Positions 15,861 to 25,142 of a DNA stretch of 64,000 nucleotides are shown here, piece after piece. Under the pieces are notes generated by a model that did no database searches, had not been told where the DNA came from, and saw only the letters and a program-made list of their open reading frames with translations. The first letter of the stretch is position 1; each line of letters begins with the position of its first letter. A program made the position numbers and the translations under genes. The DNA is from Entomomonas sp. E2T0 (GTDB lineage: Bacteria > Pseudomonadota > Gammaproteobacteria > Pseudomonadales > Pseudomonadaceae). The stretch is taken from positions 2,728,001-2,792,000 of the forward strand of contig NZ_CP094972.1 of assembly GCF_025985425.1 (NCBI RefSeq). Direction: 5' to 3'.

Positions 15861-18068
15861 TTAGTCTTGCAAGTCAGCAGTTGCTTCATAAGATTGTTCA
15901 GTCATTTGACTACCAAAAAACATAAGCTCATCATCTATACCATCATCTATTACTGAAGGTGGTGTACTGTATGATTTAAGTAAATCTTCAAAGCCTTCAA
16001 TACTAGAAGGTGCACTGATAGAGGACTTCCACCACTCCCCTGCATTAGCGTTGTAGTTCTTTCGCATGTCGTTAACAAGGTCTTGTAAACGATCAGGCAG
16101 AATGTCATCTGGATCTGGTTTAGGTAATGGCATTCTAACTTTCCAAAGCTGTCCACCTTCTTGTAAAGAGAACATTTGACCTTTAGGTAGTTTGGTCATA
16201 ATGGCAGGTTCTAACATAGGTACACTGGTTTGACTTACCCGATCTTGAGAGGATGATGTGAACTGTGTGTTGGCTGTTGGATCAGCCACATCCGTTGCAC
16301 CAGATACTAATGTATTGGTTAGGATATTAACTTTAGGCAGTTGGTTGGTGAGTAGTTCTCCTGTTTTAGGTTCACGTACTCTAAGCATTTGTAAGTTATT
16401 AAAGTTACCTATTACTTGCCCTGCCTTTGCAGCATTACCTATACGTGCTTCAATATCACTTAGTGTCTGTGTATAGGCAGTCACTTGAATACCTGCACCA
16501 CCCCCCTTATTGATTAAGGGTATAAATTCATCGCCCATTAATTCGTTAAATTCATCTGCATGAATATTAATAGGTGTTTTTTTATTGGTTGCTTGCCCTG
16601 GTAAGCCTTCATTTAAACCATGTTTGTAAATCCACCCTGCCATTGATACTAAGTCGGCAAACATGGAGTTACCTACTGCTGCTGCCACTTCTGAGTCTGA
16701 CATGGCATCTAAGCCAACATAAACTACACCACGCTTACGAATAACCTGTTGCCAATCAAAGATTGGACGATCATCGTTTAAGTCGGTGTAATCAGGTGCT
16801 AGTAGTTCGGCTGTTTTACCAGAGGTTAGTTTTTCAAGCAGGGGCAATAAGGAAGCTACGATCTTATCAAAGTAGGTTTTATCATAGCGTATCGCTGAAC
16901 GTAGACCATCTAGTACAGGGTCGTAGGTTTTGCTTACAGTGATATATTGTTCAATAGCAATCACTCGTTTTTCACGACCACGCATATTCATGGGTATATT
17001 TTTATCGTTCAGGCCTCCTTCAATTTTGACAATTAGTTCAGCAGCATTAGGTTGGTATTTGTTGAAGTAGGTCATGGCATATTCAACAAAGAGTTCATCC
17101 ATATTAATTACATAACGGGCAATTAATGAATAATCAGGACGCTTACCTAAACCTACCAGTGCTCTGGCTATGATGTTAACAAATCGCCAAGCAAATTCTT
17201 TAAACGCTGCACTATTACCCGATCCACTAAGTTGCCCTGCTACCCTTGAAGCAACTTCAGATACACGTCCAAAACGACCTACGGCATTATATCGTGCTGA
17301 TATTTCAGGGTGTCCTAGATGGAACATATAGAATTCATTTAAACGACCTGCACGTTTACATTCAGCATACATTCGCTTCAGTAGATCAGCATCACCTTTA
17401 GGATCAAATACAATTACCACTTCTCCACGATGTATATCTTGGGTAACATAAACTTCGCATAGACGAGTTTTACCTACACGAGTAGTTCCGAAAACAACTG
17501 TATGTCCAACTCTTTCACCTAATGGTAAATAAGCATCTACTTCATTGGGTTCTACACCATGTATGGTTGATTTACCCCCCACAGGTGGTAATGGTCTAAC
17601 AGGGTTAAGCCAATGGTCTGTTTGTGTGAGTTTAGTCAGTGGTGCTAGTGAGGTATTTTCAAACTTTTTCTCTAAATAGCGAGCTAAATTAAAGAAACTT
17701 GAAGGGGTAACATATTTTTGAACATTGGGATCATCAGAATCGATTAGTCGTTGCGTATGCTCTCTTGTCCACATGAAACCTTTGCCCATAAACAAGAATT
17801 TATTGCTAATAGGTATTTGCTTTGAGGTCATTTCATAGGTAGGCAGTCGCTTTATATTACGATGGTAACGCAGCACTTCATAACCTTGTTTAGCTCTAAT
17901 AGTACCTAAACAACCAAATCCTATTGCTGTATAAATACCTATTTGTGGTGATAATGCTAACGCCCAAGGAGAATGCAAACAGAGTGCTGCACTACCAAAA
18001 CAAACAGTTGCAGTATACAACTCTACAGGAGGCCTTAATTTTGATTCTAAGATATGCTTTTTTGCCAT
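15861..18068 (-). CDS. traD: conjugative coupling factor TraD, SXT/TOL subfamily
   Basis: A protein of 735 residues. Two N-terminal membrane helices (about 20-55) precede the motor domain, with Walker A GTTRVGKTRL near residue 193, Walker B VVIVFDPKGD near 219, and NIHADEFNELMGD near 500, all typical of type IV coupling proteins of the SXT/TOL group (TIGR03743). It joins the relaxosome to the secretion channel and pumps DNA. The ATG at 18068 was chosen for its AAGGC site; an earlier in-frame start has no such site. Directly after the PFL_4695 family gene, as expected. Confidence 0.94.
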   Translation of the reverse strand: MAKKHILESKLRPPVELYTATVCFGSAALCLHSPWALALSPQIGIYTAIGFGCLGTIRAKQGYEVLRYHRNIKRLPTYEMTSKQIPISNKFLFMGKGFMWTREHTQRLIDSDDPNVQKYVTPSSFFNLARYLEKKFENTSLAPLTKLTQTDHWLNPVRPLPPVGGKSTIHGVEPNEVDAYLPLGERVGHTVVFGTTRVGKTRLCEVYVTQDIHRGEVVIVFDPKGDADLLKRMYAECKRAGRLNEFYMFHLGHPEISARYNAVGRFGRVSEVASRVAGQLSGSGNSAAFKEFAWRFVNIIARALVGLGKRPDYSLIARYVINMDELFVEYAMTYFNKYQPNAAELIVKIEGGLNDKNIPMNMRGREKRVIAIEQYITVSKTYDPVLDGLRSAIRYDKTYFDKIVASLLPLLEKLTSGKTAELLAPDYTDLNDDRPIFDWQQVIRKRGVVYVGLDAMSDSEVAAAVGNSMFADLVSMAGWIYKHGLNEGLPGQATNKKTPINIHADEFNELMGDEFIPLINKGGGAGIQVTAYTQTLSDIEARIGNAAKAGQVIGNFNNLQMLRVREPKTGELLTNQLPKVNILTNTLVSGATDVADPTANTQFTSSSQDRVSQTSVPMLEPAIMTKLPKGQMFSLQEGGQLWKVRMPLPKPDPDDILPDRLQDLVNDMRKNYNANAGEWWKSSISAPSSIEGFEDLLKSYSTPPSVIDDGIDDELMFFGSQMTEQSYEATADLQD

Positions 18069-18093
18069 AGCCTTTTCCCTCGTCAAAGCCTTT

Positions 18094-18606
18094 TTATTGT
18101 TCTATACCAGTGGCAGTGATTAATACTGGATAATGAGTCAATTTAAAGCGATCTGCGATGTCATCTCCTGAGACAGGTAATAAAGTGACATCAGGAAGAA
18201 AGGTGCGGATCTTTTTTAATGAAGCTTCATTGTTGGCATTAACGATTAATCCAACCGCTTTTAAACGTCTAAGTATGTCAGCCCTGTTTTGTAACCATTG
18301 ATAGGAATAATCATCATCACCTACGAGAAAAAAAGGCCTAATCAAGCCATTAGCATTGATCAAACGTGGCTCAACCTTACCTGGTGTTAATCGTTTACTC
18401 ACGATAGGTAGTACTGAGCGTTCATCATAAGGAACTTTTACAAGAGGAATGGGCTTAACTGGCTTTTTATCATTTTGAATATTAAGTGTTTGATAGTACT
18501 GAAGTGCTGACTCACCTCCAAGATCAGCTACAATGGTTAGCTTATCATTGGCTGTAGCTACTAAACTTGTGAAACTAATAAAAAGGTATAAAGGGAGTTT
18601 GTACAT
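18094..18606 (-). CDS. integrating conjugative element protein, PFL_4695 family
   Basis: A protein of 170 residues with a signal peptide. The mature part has LTIVADLGGESALQYYQTLN and the end LTHYPVLITATGIEQ, matching the PFL_4695 family (TIGR03765, DUF2859), periplasmic proteins upstream of traD. The start was set at the ATG preceded by AAAGGTG. A triple GTTAAC site lies 20 bases upstream of the start. Confidence 0.86.
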   Translation of the reverse strand: MYKLPLYLFISFTSLVATANDKLTIVADLGGESALQYYQTLNIQNDKKPVKPIPLVKVPYDERSVLPIVSKRLTPGKVEPRLINANGLIRPFFLVGDDDYSYQWLQNRADILRRLKAVGLIVNANNEASLKKIRTFLPDVTLLPVSGDDIADRFKLTHYPVLITATGIEQ

Positions 18607-18625
18607 TTGTTCACCTTTAGATTTT

Positions 18626-18649
18626 GTTAACACTGTTAACAGTGTTAAC
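18626..18649. repeat. GTTAAC palindrome, copy 3 (triple)
   Basis: Three GTTAAC hexamers at a 9-base period, 20 bases before the start of the PFL_4695 family gene. Confidence 0.88.
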
Positions 18650-18694
18650 AACGTTGCATTGAAGAGATAAAAAAGACTTCCCTGTCAAATGGCA

Positions 18695-19681
18695 TTAATG
18701 CCCTATGGCAAAACCTGCGCCTAGACCGATTCCACCTTTAGTATCCGAGGAGAAGTTAAATTTCATGACAGTTCTAGTACTGGTGTTGTGTTCAATGCCA
18801 GCTGCTATGGCTTGTTGATTACGAAAGTTAGCAACACCTACGCCATAAGAGGTTTGATAGCCTTCCTTTTTCGGAATAGAAGCAATAGCTAACGCACCTG
18901 CCACCCCTGCAAAAGCATCATTTCGATAGTTATCAATTTTTTTATCTAAGCGATTTATCTGACTATCGATATAGCCACGATTTTTCTGAAAAAGTTGATC
19001 AATTGCCTGATTGTATTGGTAATCAGTATATTGATTAGCTTCGTTGATAATAGTAGGTACTCTGCTATCAGTGTAGTTATTTGCATTTTGAAGTGTTTCA
19101 CTCGCTTTACTATTAAGCTGACCAACATTTACTGCATCAGTATCTGCCACACCTGCTTTGATACCAGTAAGTTGACGATCTCCAAAGTTGACTTCATCTT
19201 CTCGATTGGCTGTTGACCCACTGCCAATGGCAATACCCCCATTACTAGCAGTACCACCTCCAATGGCCATGCTATTTTCGCCTGATACATTATTGTTGTT
19301 ACCGATAGCAATATTGTTTGAACCTGAAACAGTATTGTTGTTGCCAATAACTTGGCTATTTTCTGTATCTTTAATTGTATTGCTATTGCCCATTGCCGAG
19401 GTGCCAGTGGCATTTTCTACATTATTTCCAATCCCATTAACATTACTATCAGTCGCTGTATTGATCGTATTATTTGAACCAATGCTGTTAGTATTGGTTA
19501 CATCTGTAATGCGATCACCCCACCCAATATTGACACTTTTATCTGCATTAGTGATGACATTGCCATCACCATGTAGCACATTATCTGGCATAACCACATT
19601 AACTGTTCTAGCATGAGTATTAGCAATTGTTAAAGCTAATACACTAATAATAAATAAACCTTTCTTTTTAACATTTTTCAT
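18695..19681 (-). CDS. small YadA-type trimeric autotransporter adhesin
   Basis: A protein of 328 residues. A signal peptide (…ALTIANTHA) is followed by a left-handed beta-roll head of degenerate repeats such as IGNNNTVSGSNNIAIGNNNN, a neck NFGDRQLTGIKAGVADTDAV, a short coiled-coil stalk and a C-terminal YadA membrane anchor of about 75 residues ending LGAGFAIGH. Such proteins trimerise in the outer membrane and bind surfaces or cells. It sits inside the transfer operon between the TIGR03759 and PFL_4695 family genes, where related ICEs usually have a lytic transglycosylase gene. A role in cell-cell contact during mating is an inference. Confidence 0.88.
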   Translation of the reverse strand: MKNVKKKGLFIISVLALTIANTHARTVNVVMPDNVLHGDGNVITNADKSVNIGWGDRITDVTNTNSIGSNNTINTATDSNVNGIGNNVENATGTSAMGNSNTIKDTENSQVIGNNNTVSGSNNIAIGNNNNVSGENSMAIGGGTASNGGIAIGSGSTANREDEVNFGDRQLTGIKAGVADTDAVNVGQLNSKASETLQNANNYTDSRVPTIINEANQYTDYQYNQAIDQLFQKNRGYIDSQINRLDKKIDNYRNDAFAGVAGALAIASIPKKEGYQTSYGVGVANFRNQQAIAAGIEHNTSTRTVMKFNFSSDTKGGIGLGAGFAIGH

Positions 19682-19743
19682 AAAACACCTTATTTCACTC
19701 TAACGTTGTAAATCTAATAAATAATTGCCATTGGCTTTACGCT

Positions 19744-20757
19744 TTAGAAGCCATAAGCCAGTGATAACGATAAACTTGTATCTTTCTGGGTGTTGAAAGC
19801 AATAGATGATCCTAATGCAACTCTTTTGGTAATACCCCACTTAACACCCAAGGCATAAGCCATTTCATTTTTGTAGGTACCTACCCCCATACCGAAACTA
19901 ACTTGCTTGCCTAATTTTTGGGGTACTGAGGCTGAAGCTATAGCTGAAGAGATACCTGCATTGACTTCTTTTTGTATCTTTTCTAGTTTTTTATTTAGTT
20001 GATTAATACGCCCTGTGGTATAAGCATTGTCTTTGGAAAAGTCGATAGTGCTGTCATTTAGCAATTCGTAGATTTTTTGGTCTGTATAGCTATTGGCTAC
20101 TGATTTTGCATCTTCAAAGGTATCATCGGTATACTGTTTTGCATCATCCAATACTTCCAGTGCTTTACTATTCATTTGACTGACATTAACACCATCAGTA
20201 TCCGCTTGCCCTGCTAATATGCCAGTGAGTTGACGATCTCCAAAGTTAACTTCATCTGTTCGACTAGCAGTTGAATTACTACCTATTGCTATACCACCAT
20301 TGGAGGCACTATTATTACTCCCTAACGAAATACTATTGGTTCCTGAAACGGTACTATTATTGCCTATAGTAATATTGCCTGTACCTGTTACAGTGTTGTT
20401 ATTGCCAATGGTGTTAGAGTGTGCAGTATTGGTACTATTACTGTTGCCAAAAATATTAGCTCCATTTGTCCAAATAGAGCCTCTGACGGTATTATTATTA
20501 CCAAAGGCACTATTCCATTCCCCCGTACCAAAATAGTTACCAGAACCTGTGACCATACTCGACTCTGAACTTCTTGTTTCCCCACCAGGGTCTATGTCTG
20601 TTAAGGTATTGTTATAACCATTTGTTACGGAGTATGGCGACTGGTTATTGCCATTTCCGTCACCATATACCTCAACATCTAAAATGGTAGACCAGTTCCC
20701 TGCTATTGCTATATTCGTCATAAATAAGGGTAAAACTAATAACAATTTATTTCTCAT
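19744..20757 (-). CDS. second small YadA-type trimeric autotransporter adhesin
   Basis: A protein of 337 residues with the same plan: signal peptide, head with repeats (IGNNNTVTGTGNITIGNNS), neck (NFGDRQLTGILAGQADTDGV), coiled stalk and a YadA anchor ending LSLSLAYGF. The neck is nearly identical to that of the next gene, while the first 90 residues and the anchor are different, so the two arose by duplication and then diverged. Sixty-two bases separate the genes, without a terminator. Confidence 0.88.
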   Translation of the reverse strand: MRNKLLLVLPLFMTNIAIAGNWSTILDVEVYGDGNGNNQSPYSVTNGYNNTLTDIDPGGETRSSESSMVTGSGNYFGTGEWNSAFGNNNTVRGSIWTNGANIFGNSNSTNTAHSNTIGNNNTVTGTGNITIGNNSTVSGTNSISLGSNNSASNGGIAIGSNSTASRTDEVNFGDRQLTGILAGQADTDGVNVSQMNSKALEVLDDAKQYTDDTFEDAKSVANSYTDQKIYELLNDSTIDFSKDNAYTTGRINQLNKKLEKIQKEVNAGISSAIASASVPQKLGKQVSFGMGVGTYKNEMAYALGVKWGITKRVALGSSIAFNTQKDTSLSLSLAYGF

Positions 20758-20784
20758 ACTTTCTACTACCTACAACTTAAATTT

Positions 20785-21570
20785 TTAATTTTGACGAACC
20801 AATTGCCCATTAGCCTGAAGATAGGTAATAGGCAATTTGTCCGTTTCCCTCCCTACTTGTTTCCAAAGCTTTTCTCCATGATTCAAGGTAATTTGTTTAC
20901 GATGAACAAGCTGTGGTTGGATACCAACTTTATTGGCCCACTTTCTGATTACATCGTCTTTGTTATTGCTATCGACCATGTATATATCAAAACCAGTACC
21001 TGCTTTTTGCAATGTTTTAACTTTTGCTTCACAGGGCTTACAGTCTTGTTTAACAAATACTGTTAAACGATTACTGGTAGCTGTACTAGTACTCATTAAA
21101 GGTTTAGTTGTTCCCATGCCTTGTACAGGTAGCATATTGGGATAAAGACGTTTAAAGGCTGCGTTATAAGCGCGTTGATAAGCTAGCTCTCGCTCAACTC
21201 TGGCTACTTCCATTTTTACTTGAGTTTCTGCATAACGTTGACGTTCCTCATCTGTTTCAGCTTCCATACCTAATGCGGTTAATGGATCAAGATTAGGACT
21301 CCAGTATCCCCTAGGACCTTTCTTAATTGCCTCAAACTTTTCCCATTCTTGTTCAGTAAGTGACCATTGGGCTGCTTGTTCTGCATATTGTTGTTTAAGG
21401 CTATTGGTAATTTGCGACTGAGTTTGCTTAGTCTCAGCGTGAGTCTGTCCTTGCAGTTGTTGTTGATTAAGAAAACTAAAACTTTCTTTATCACTAGTTA
21501 CAGATAGTTGTGCTGAAGCTGTCAGTGAAACGGTTAATAAACAATAAGCTAGTAAATAGTTATATTTCAT
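20785..21570 (-). CDS. integrating conjugative element protein, TIGR03759 (PFL_4693) family
   Basis: A protein of 261 residues with a signal peptide. The motif KKGPRGYWSPNLDPLTALGM followed by E-A-E-T-D-E-E-R-Q-R-Y-A-E is diagnostic for the TIGR03759 family. The C-terminal half has a thioredoxin-like part with CKPC (VKQDCKPCEAKVKTLQKAG), so it may act on disulfides in the periplasm; TIGR03759 members with this layout are known in ICEs. It precedes the adhesins and follows the coiled-coil protein gene. Confidence 0.87.
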   Translation of the reverse strand: MKYNYLLAYCLLTVSLTASAQLSVTSDKESFSFLNQQQLQGQTHAETKQTQSQITNSLKQQYAEQAAQWSLTEQEWEKFEAIKKGPRGYWSPNLDPLTALGMEAETDEERQRYAETQVKMEVARVERELAYQRAYNAAFKRLYPNMLPVQGMGTTKPLMSTSTATSNRLTVFVKQDCKPCEAKVKTLQKAGTGFDIYMVDSNNKDDVIRKWANKVGIQPQLVHRKQITLNHGEKLWKQVGRETDKLPITYLQANGQLVRQN

Positions 21571-21579
21571 GATTATCCC

Positions 21580-22335
21580 CTAACGAATACTGATGACTTG
21601 TTGACGACCACCTACATTAAAAACTGCGGCATTGGTACGAATTGTTTTTAATTGCCAACCACGATAGCTATCACCTTCACGTAATAGTGAAATTTGGTTG
21701 AGTTTTGCTGAAGAAGAAGGAGCTACTGCCACAAATAGCTGTCCACCCCTAGATTCAATACCAACGATGGCAAAATTTGGTTTTAATGGCCTTACTACAG
21801 TTTTAGCAGTGGTTGTAGTGGCGTTGCCAGTATTTGTTGTTTGGTTGTTTACAACACTGGTTATATTTTGCTTATTGAGTTCGTAAATCTTTTGATTAAC
21901 ACTGCTTATCTGAAATTGTAGTGTGGTAATTTGAGTTTGTAGGTTAGCTATATCATCTTTTGAAGGTGAATCTTCAGTTGCTTGGCTTTGTTTTAAATAT
22001 TGGTCTAATTGGAACTGCTGTACTTCTTCTAACCTACGGTTGAGACTAGCTATTGTGTCTTTAATTTTATCATTGGTAGTAATAATTTTAGTGAGTTCAT
22101 TTTTAAAATGCTCTACACGCTCCTTACTGGTAATAACTTGGTTATTTAATGATTCAATTTCTGTCTCATACTTTGTTATTTGTGTTTTTAAACTATTTAT
22201 AGCTGAATTATCAGAAATGTTCATTAAAATAAACAGAGTAAGAAACAAAATAGCGAATACAGCCGAACTAATTAAACAAATCTGCTTAAATGTAAGGCCT
22301 CTAAATGATTTCTTGATTTTTTCTGAATTAATCAT
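21580..22335 (-). CDS. coiled-coil inner-membrane protein of the PilL unit
   Basis: A protein of 251 residues with one membrane helix (about 18-40), a coiled coil (about 45-160), a Thr-rich linker (TTNTGNATTTTAKTV) and a small C-terminal domain (IVGIESRGGQLFVAVAP; REGDSYRGWQLKTI) like the periplasmic domains of pilus assembly proteins (PilP-like). The start overlaps the stop of the PilL gene by four bases. The assignment to a named family is uncertain. Confidence 0.6.
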   Translation of the reverse strand: MINSEKIKKSFRGLTFKQICLISSAVFAILFLTLFILMNISDNSAINSLKTQITKYETEIESLNNQVITSKERVEHFKNELTKIITTNDKIKDTIASLNRRLEEVQQFQLDQYLKQSQATEDSPSKDDIANLQTQITTLQFQISSVNQKIYELNKQNITSVVNNQTTNTGNATTTTAKTVVRPLKPNFAIVGIESRGGQLFVAVAPSSSAKLNQISLLREGDSYRGWQLKTIRTNAAVFNVGGRQQVISIR

Positions 22336-23003
22336 TTGTTGTTATCCCCTTCTTTTTGCTCTGCTACAGGTTTGTTGTTTTTATTTTTTAATGTGGACTG
22401 TGTAGCTAAGTAAGCATCGTTAGCAGCGATTTGTTTAATGCTAGATGTAGCTTCTGGTAATTTGTAATCTTCCCTAACATCAAAACAAACCTTACGGTTA
22501 ACTTCATCAACATTCACTTGGAAAGCAGGACCTGCTAAAACTTGTAAAGCATTTCTTAAGGTAATAGGACCAAGCTTGTAATGTGCAGCAGGTAAGTTTC
22601 TTGAGTAGAGAGTACGAATTTCTTTACTCGTACTAGATGGGCAAAGGTTATATCCTGATCTTTGCATAACATAATCCATCGCATCCATCACAGTTGGATT
22701 AGTAATAGTTATGGGAATATTGGTAGTAATAATTTGTGCCATCAAATCTTGTTGTTCTGCTGTAGGCTTGGCACTGGCTAAATTATATCGACCATAGCGA
22801 ATAATAGGTTCTGGTGTTGGTTCAGAACCTTGTGGATAAAGATCAGGGGCTAATGGCTCAGGATTACGAAAGCCACCATTTTGGTCATTATCTGTAATAA
22901 TGATATTGGGTTGTTGTGTTGATTTTTGGGTTGTATCTTTACTTGAACAACCTGTTAGACTGATTAATAAGCCTAGTGAGATGATTACAATGCACTGTTT
23001 CAT
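22332..23003 (-). CDS. pilL: PilL N-terminal domain protein (lipoprotein)
   Basis: A protein of 223 residues with a lipobox (SLTGCSS) near residue 18. It contains IIRYGRYNLASAKPTAEQQDL, RSGYNLCPSS and the end YKLGPITLRNALQVLAGPAF, the hallmarks of the PilL N-terminal domain of conjugative elements (TIGR03748). PilL-type proteins relate to the secretin of conjugative type IV pili. It is first in the left transfer unit, with GGAG upstream of ATG and a shared promoter box 65 nt upstream. Confidence 0.88.
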   Translation of the reverse strand: MKQCIVIISLGLLISLTGCSSKDTTQKSTQQPNIIITDNDQNGGFRNPEPLAPDLYPQGSEPTPEPIIRYGRYNLASAKPTAEQQDLMAQIITTNIPITITNPTVMDAMDYVMQRSGYNLCPSSTSKEIRTLYSRNLPAAHYKLGPITLRNALQVLAGPAFQVNVDEVNRKVCFDVREDYKLPEATSSIKQIAANDAYLATQSTLKNKNNKPVAEQKEGDNNK

Positions 23004-23068
23004 TCAGTTAACTCCATGATTGACATGTTTGAAATAAGTTAACTTTTACATAGCTGTTATTTTTTTTA

Positions 23069-23116
23069 TGCGATTAAATAGAAATAGGCCAAAACCTATT
23101 ATTCAAGGGTAAATTT
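23069..23116 (-). promoter_or_regulatory. shared promoter/operator box, copy C
   Basis: Third copy of the box. On the coding strand it has AATAGG-TTTTGG-CCTATT followed by TCTATTTAATCGCA, ending 65 nt before the start of pilL. It probably drives the unit pilL to the gene ending at 14,524, which would include the coupling protein and the adhesins. Confidence 0.65.
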
Positions 23117-25024
23117 TTATAAGATAATACCCTTTAACCAATGCCTTAATTCATCCGAAAGTTTATTACGAAAATAACGTAGTCCATCAATTTTATAACT
23201 TTCATCTGGCCAGTCTAGGTTAATAATAGATGATGAAGTACTTAGATAATATTTGCTAAACCACCTATATGCCTCGTCAGCTTCTTTAGGGGTCTCTTTA
23301 TTACCAAAGCCTCTAAATTGCCTACATTGTATTTCATCAATGTAACTATCACCCTGTTGAACAGTCTGAATATTAAACTCAGCAGTAGCTAATGATTTAC
23401 CTTCTTTTCTAAAAGAAATAATCCGACAATATCCTTCAAAACAGGATGAAAAATAAGAGGCAACGCAATGTTTCATACTACGTCCCTCCTTCTCTAAAGC
23501 TTCTGGTGTTAATAATTCTGTGATAACCACTTTGTTGGGTGCTATTAGATTATTTTGGTTTAACATGGGTTGCCATGAATTACCCTGATTAAGGCCTGTT
23601 AGCTCCTGTGTCAATTTAGCCTGTAGCTTGGGCAATACTTTATGGTATTTAATTAGAATATTTTTTAATTGGATGTAGCTTAAATGACTTTCTAATTTAT
23701 CTCTTAGTTCATAAAAGAGATTATCACCCCCTAAACGTGTAGTAGATAAATTACGTATCATTTCCATATAATCTTCTTTAGTTCTTTTATATTCATCAAA
23801 CATCCCTTCATTCAGAGGGTTTTTGACTCCTTTGAAAAAACTAATCAAATCTGGACGTTTTGTTATAAATTCTTCATATTTCCAATATAATTTTCGCCAT
23901 GCTTGCCACTCTTTTTTATTTTTTGGTTTTATATTACCCAGTTTAGTACCATCAAATAACCAATCATAGATATTATAATGAGTATAAGAAATGGCTCCTC
24001 CTAGATCATACACTCTCATTTTACCTATATAGCTAATCTCTTTAATTGAGGGTGTTCTAAAAAAGAAACTTAATACTTCATTTAAAGGTAGCTGTCTATC
24101 TGCTACTACTCCAAATAAGTTGAACAAATATTGTGGTTCACCTTTAATCTTGTAGGGTAACTTATAATCAATATAATCTTTTTCAATTAGATCAGGTTTC
24201 TTTATGTTATTTAATAGTTTCCAAGGGTAGTTATTGGTTTGTAAATAAAGTAAAAGTTCTTTTAATGGGTGTATATCTGTCACATCATGTAATACTAGCA
24301 TAGGTACCAATACAGGTTGTGCCCTAATCAGTTGTTCTCGATAAGATGAGTTGCCTTCAGCAACCCAATTATACAACCGATAGGTAGGACACCTAACTGA
24401 TCGTATAAGTTTTAAAATATTGGGGTTTAATGCTTGATTAAAAAGCTTTAACTTAAAGGCTGCCAAACGAAGAAAATAATAATTCTTACCTCTGATAAAC
24501 CTCGTTGTATTAGTATGAAACTGATTCCATATCTCTTTATCAATATTGTATGCATTGTGATAATGCTTATCTACTACTTTAAAATACTTCTTAACAAGCA
24601 ATGTGTAATAAATATATTTCGTATAGCTCGCTATATTTTCTCGAAATTTGTCAGTAAAGCTTGTACTAGGGATAAGCGGATCATAGTAGCAACCTTGCTC
24701 TATAACCATCTCTTTACATTGGGTTATATATCTTTTGGTTAATTTTTTAGGACTGGCTTTACGATAGGTATTAGCTACACCACGTATAAATTGACCATCG
24801 TAATATAAGAAATAATCAAAGAGACGTAATATAACTTCTGTATCACTAATCTGGTAAAACCAGAAGTAGTGTCTATTAGTTATGTCTAAGTAATCTTTAA
24901 GAAAGTTTTTTTCAAATTTATCAGGATTATCTGCACATTTTTTAAATCGTTCTTTCCATAGTAATGCATGTTCTATTTGGCTTGCAGAATATTTAGTTGA
25001 AAGTTTCTCGATCTCTATAGTCAT
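23117..25024 (-). CDS. PcfJ-like protein
   Basis: A protein of 635 residues. The C-terminal part has EGRSMKHCVASYFSSCFEGYC, then IISFRKEGKSLATAEF and a short IDEIQCRQFRGFGN, the pattern of PcfJ-like proteins (PF14284; C-V-x-S-Y followed by a conserved Q-C/F-N region) found in conjugative and phage elements; the function is unknown. The N-terminal 480 residues are rich in Tyr and Lys with no motif known to me. It has its own promoter box and lies between two transcription units. Confidence 0.65.
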   Translation of the reverse strand: MTIEIEKLSTKYSASQIEHALLWKERFKKCADNPDKFEKNFLKDYLDITNRHYFWFYQISDTEVILRLFDYFLYYDGQFIRGVANTYRKASPKKLTKRYITQCKEMVIEQGCYYDPLIPSTSFTDKFRENIASYTKYIYYTLLVKKYFKVVDKHYHNAYNIDKEIWNQFHTNTTRFIRGKNYYFLRLAAFKLKLFNQALNPNILKLIRSVRCPTYRLYNWVAEGNSSYREQLIRAQPVLVPMLVLHDVTDIHPLKELLLYLQTNNYPWKLLNNIKKPDLIEKDYIDYKLPYKIKGEPQYLFNLFGVVADRQLPLNEVLSFFFRTPSIKEISYIGKMRVYDLGGAISYTHYNIYDWLFDGTKLGNIKPKNKKEWQAWRKLYWKYEEFITKRPDLISFFKGVKNPLNEGMFDEYKRTKEDYMEMIRNLSTTRLGGDNLFYELRDKLESHLSYIQLKNILIKYHKVLPKLQAKLTQELTGLNQGNSWQPMLNQNNLIAPNKVVITELLTPEALEKEGRSMKHCVASYFSSCFEGYCRIISFRKEGKSLATAEFNIQTVQQGDSYIDEIQCRQFRGFGNKETPKEADEAYRWFSKYYLSTSSSIINLDWPDESYKIDGLRYFRNKLSDELRHWLKGIIL

Positions 25025-25084
25025 ATGCCACTCAGATAATTATTAGTGAATATAACTATGTTGCAAGCTATTATGAATTAATGA

Positions 25085-25115
25085 TGCAGGTAAATAGAAA
25101 CTGCTCTTTTTCTAA
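25085..25115 (-). promoter_or_regulatory. shared promoter/operator box, copy D (degenerate)
   Basis: Fourth copy of the box, with TTTCTATTTACCTGCA conserved but the AATAGG half-site lost. It ends 60 nt before the start of the PcfJ-like gene, and begins right after the terminator of the upstream operon. Confidence 0.5.
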
Positions 25116-25138
25116 TAAAAAAGGCATCCGAAGATGCC
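25116..25138 (-). terminator. intrinsic terminator
   Basis: On the minus strand GGCATC-TTCG-GATGCC followed by TTTTTTA, directly after the gene ending at 25,143. The UUCG tetraloop makes it very stable. It ends the run of small genes and insulates the PcfJ-like gene. Confidence 0.9.
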
Positions 25139-25142
25139 CTAT

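Noticed and set aside
19129-19616. Long open frames antisense to the adhesin
   Set aside because: They are caused by the repeated codons of the head region and have no start signals or plausible protein composition.
18695-20757. CRISPR array, because of many short regular repeats
   Set aside because: The repeats are degenerate codons for IGNNNTV-type head repeats of the adhesins, not identical repeats with unique spacers.
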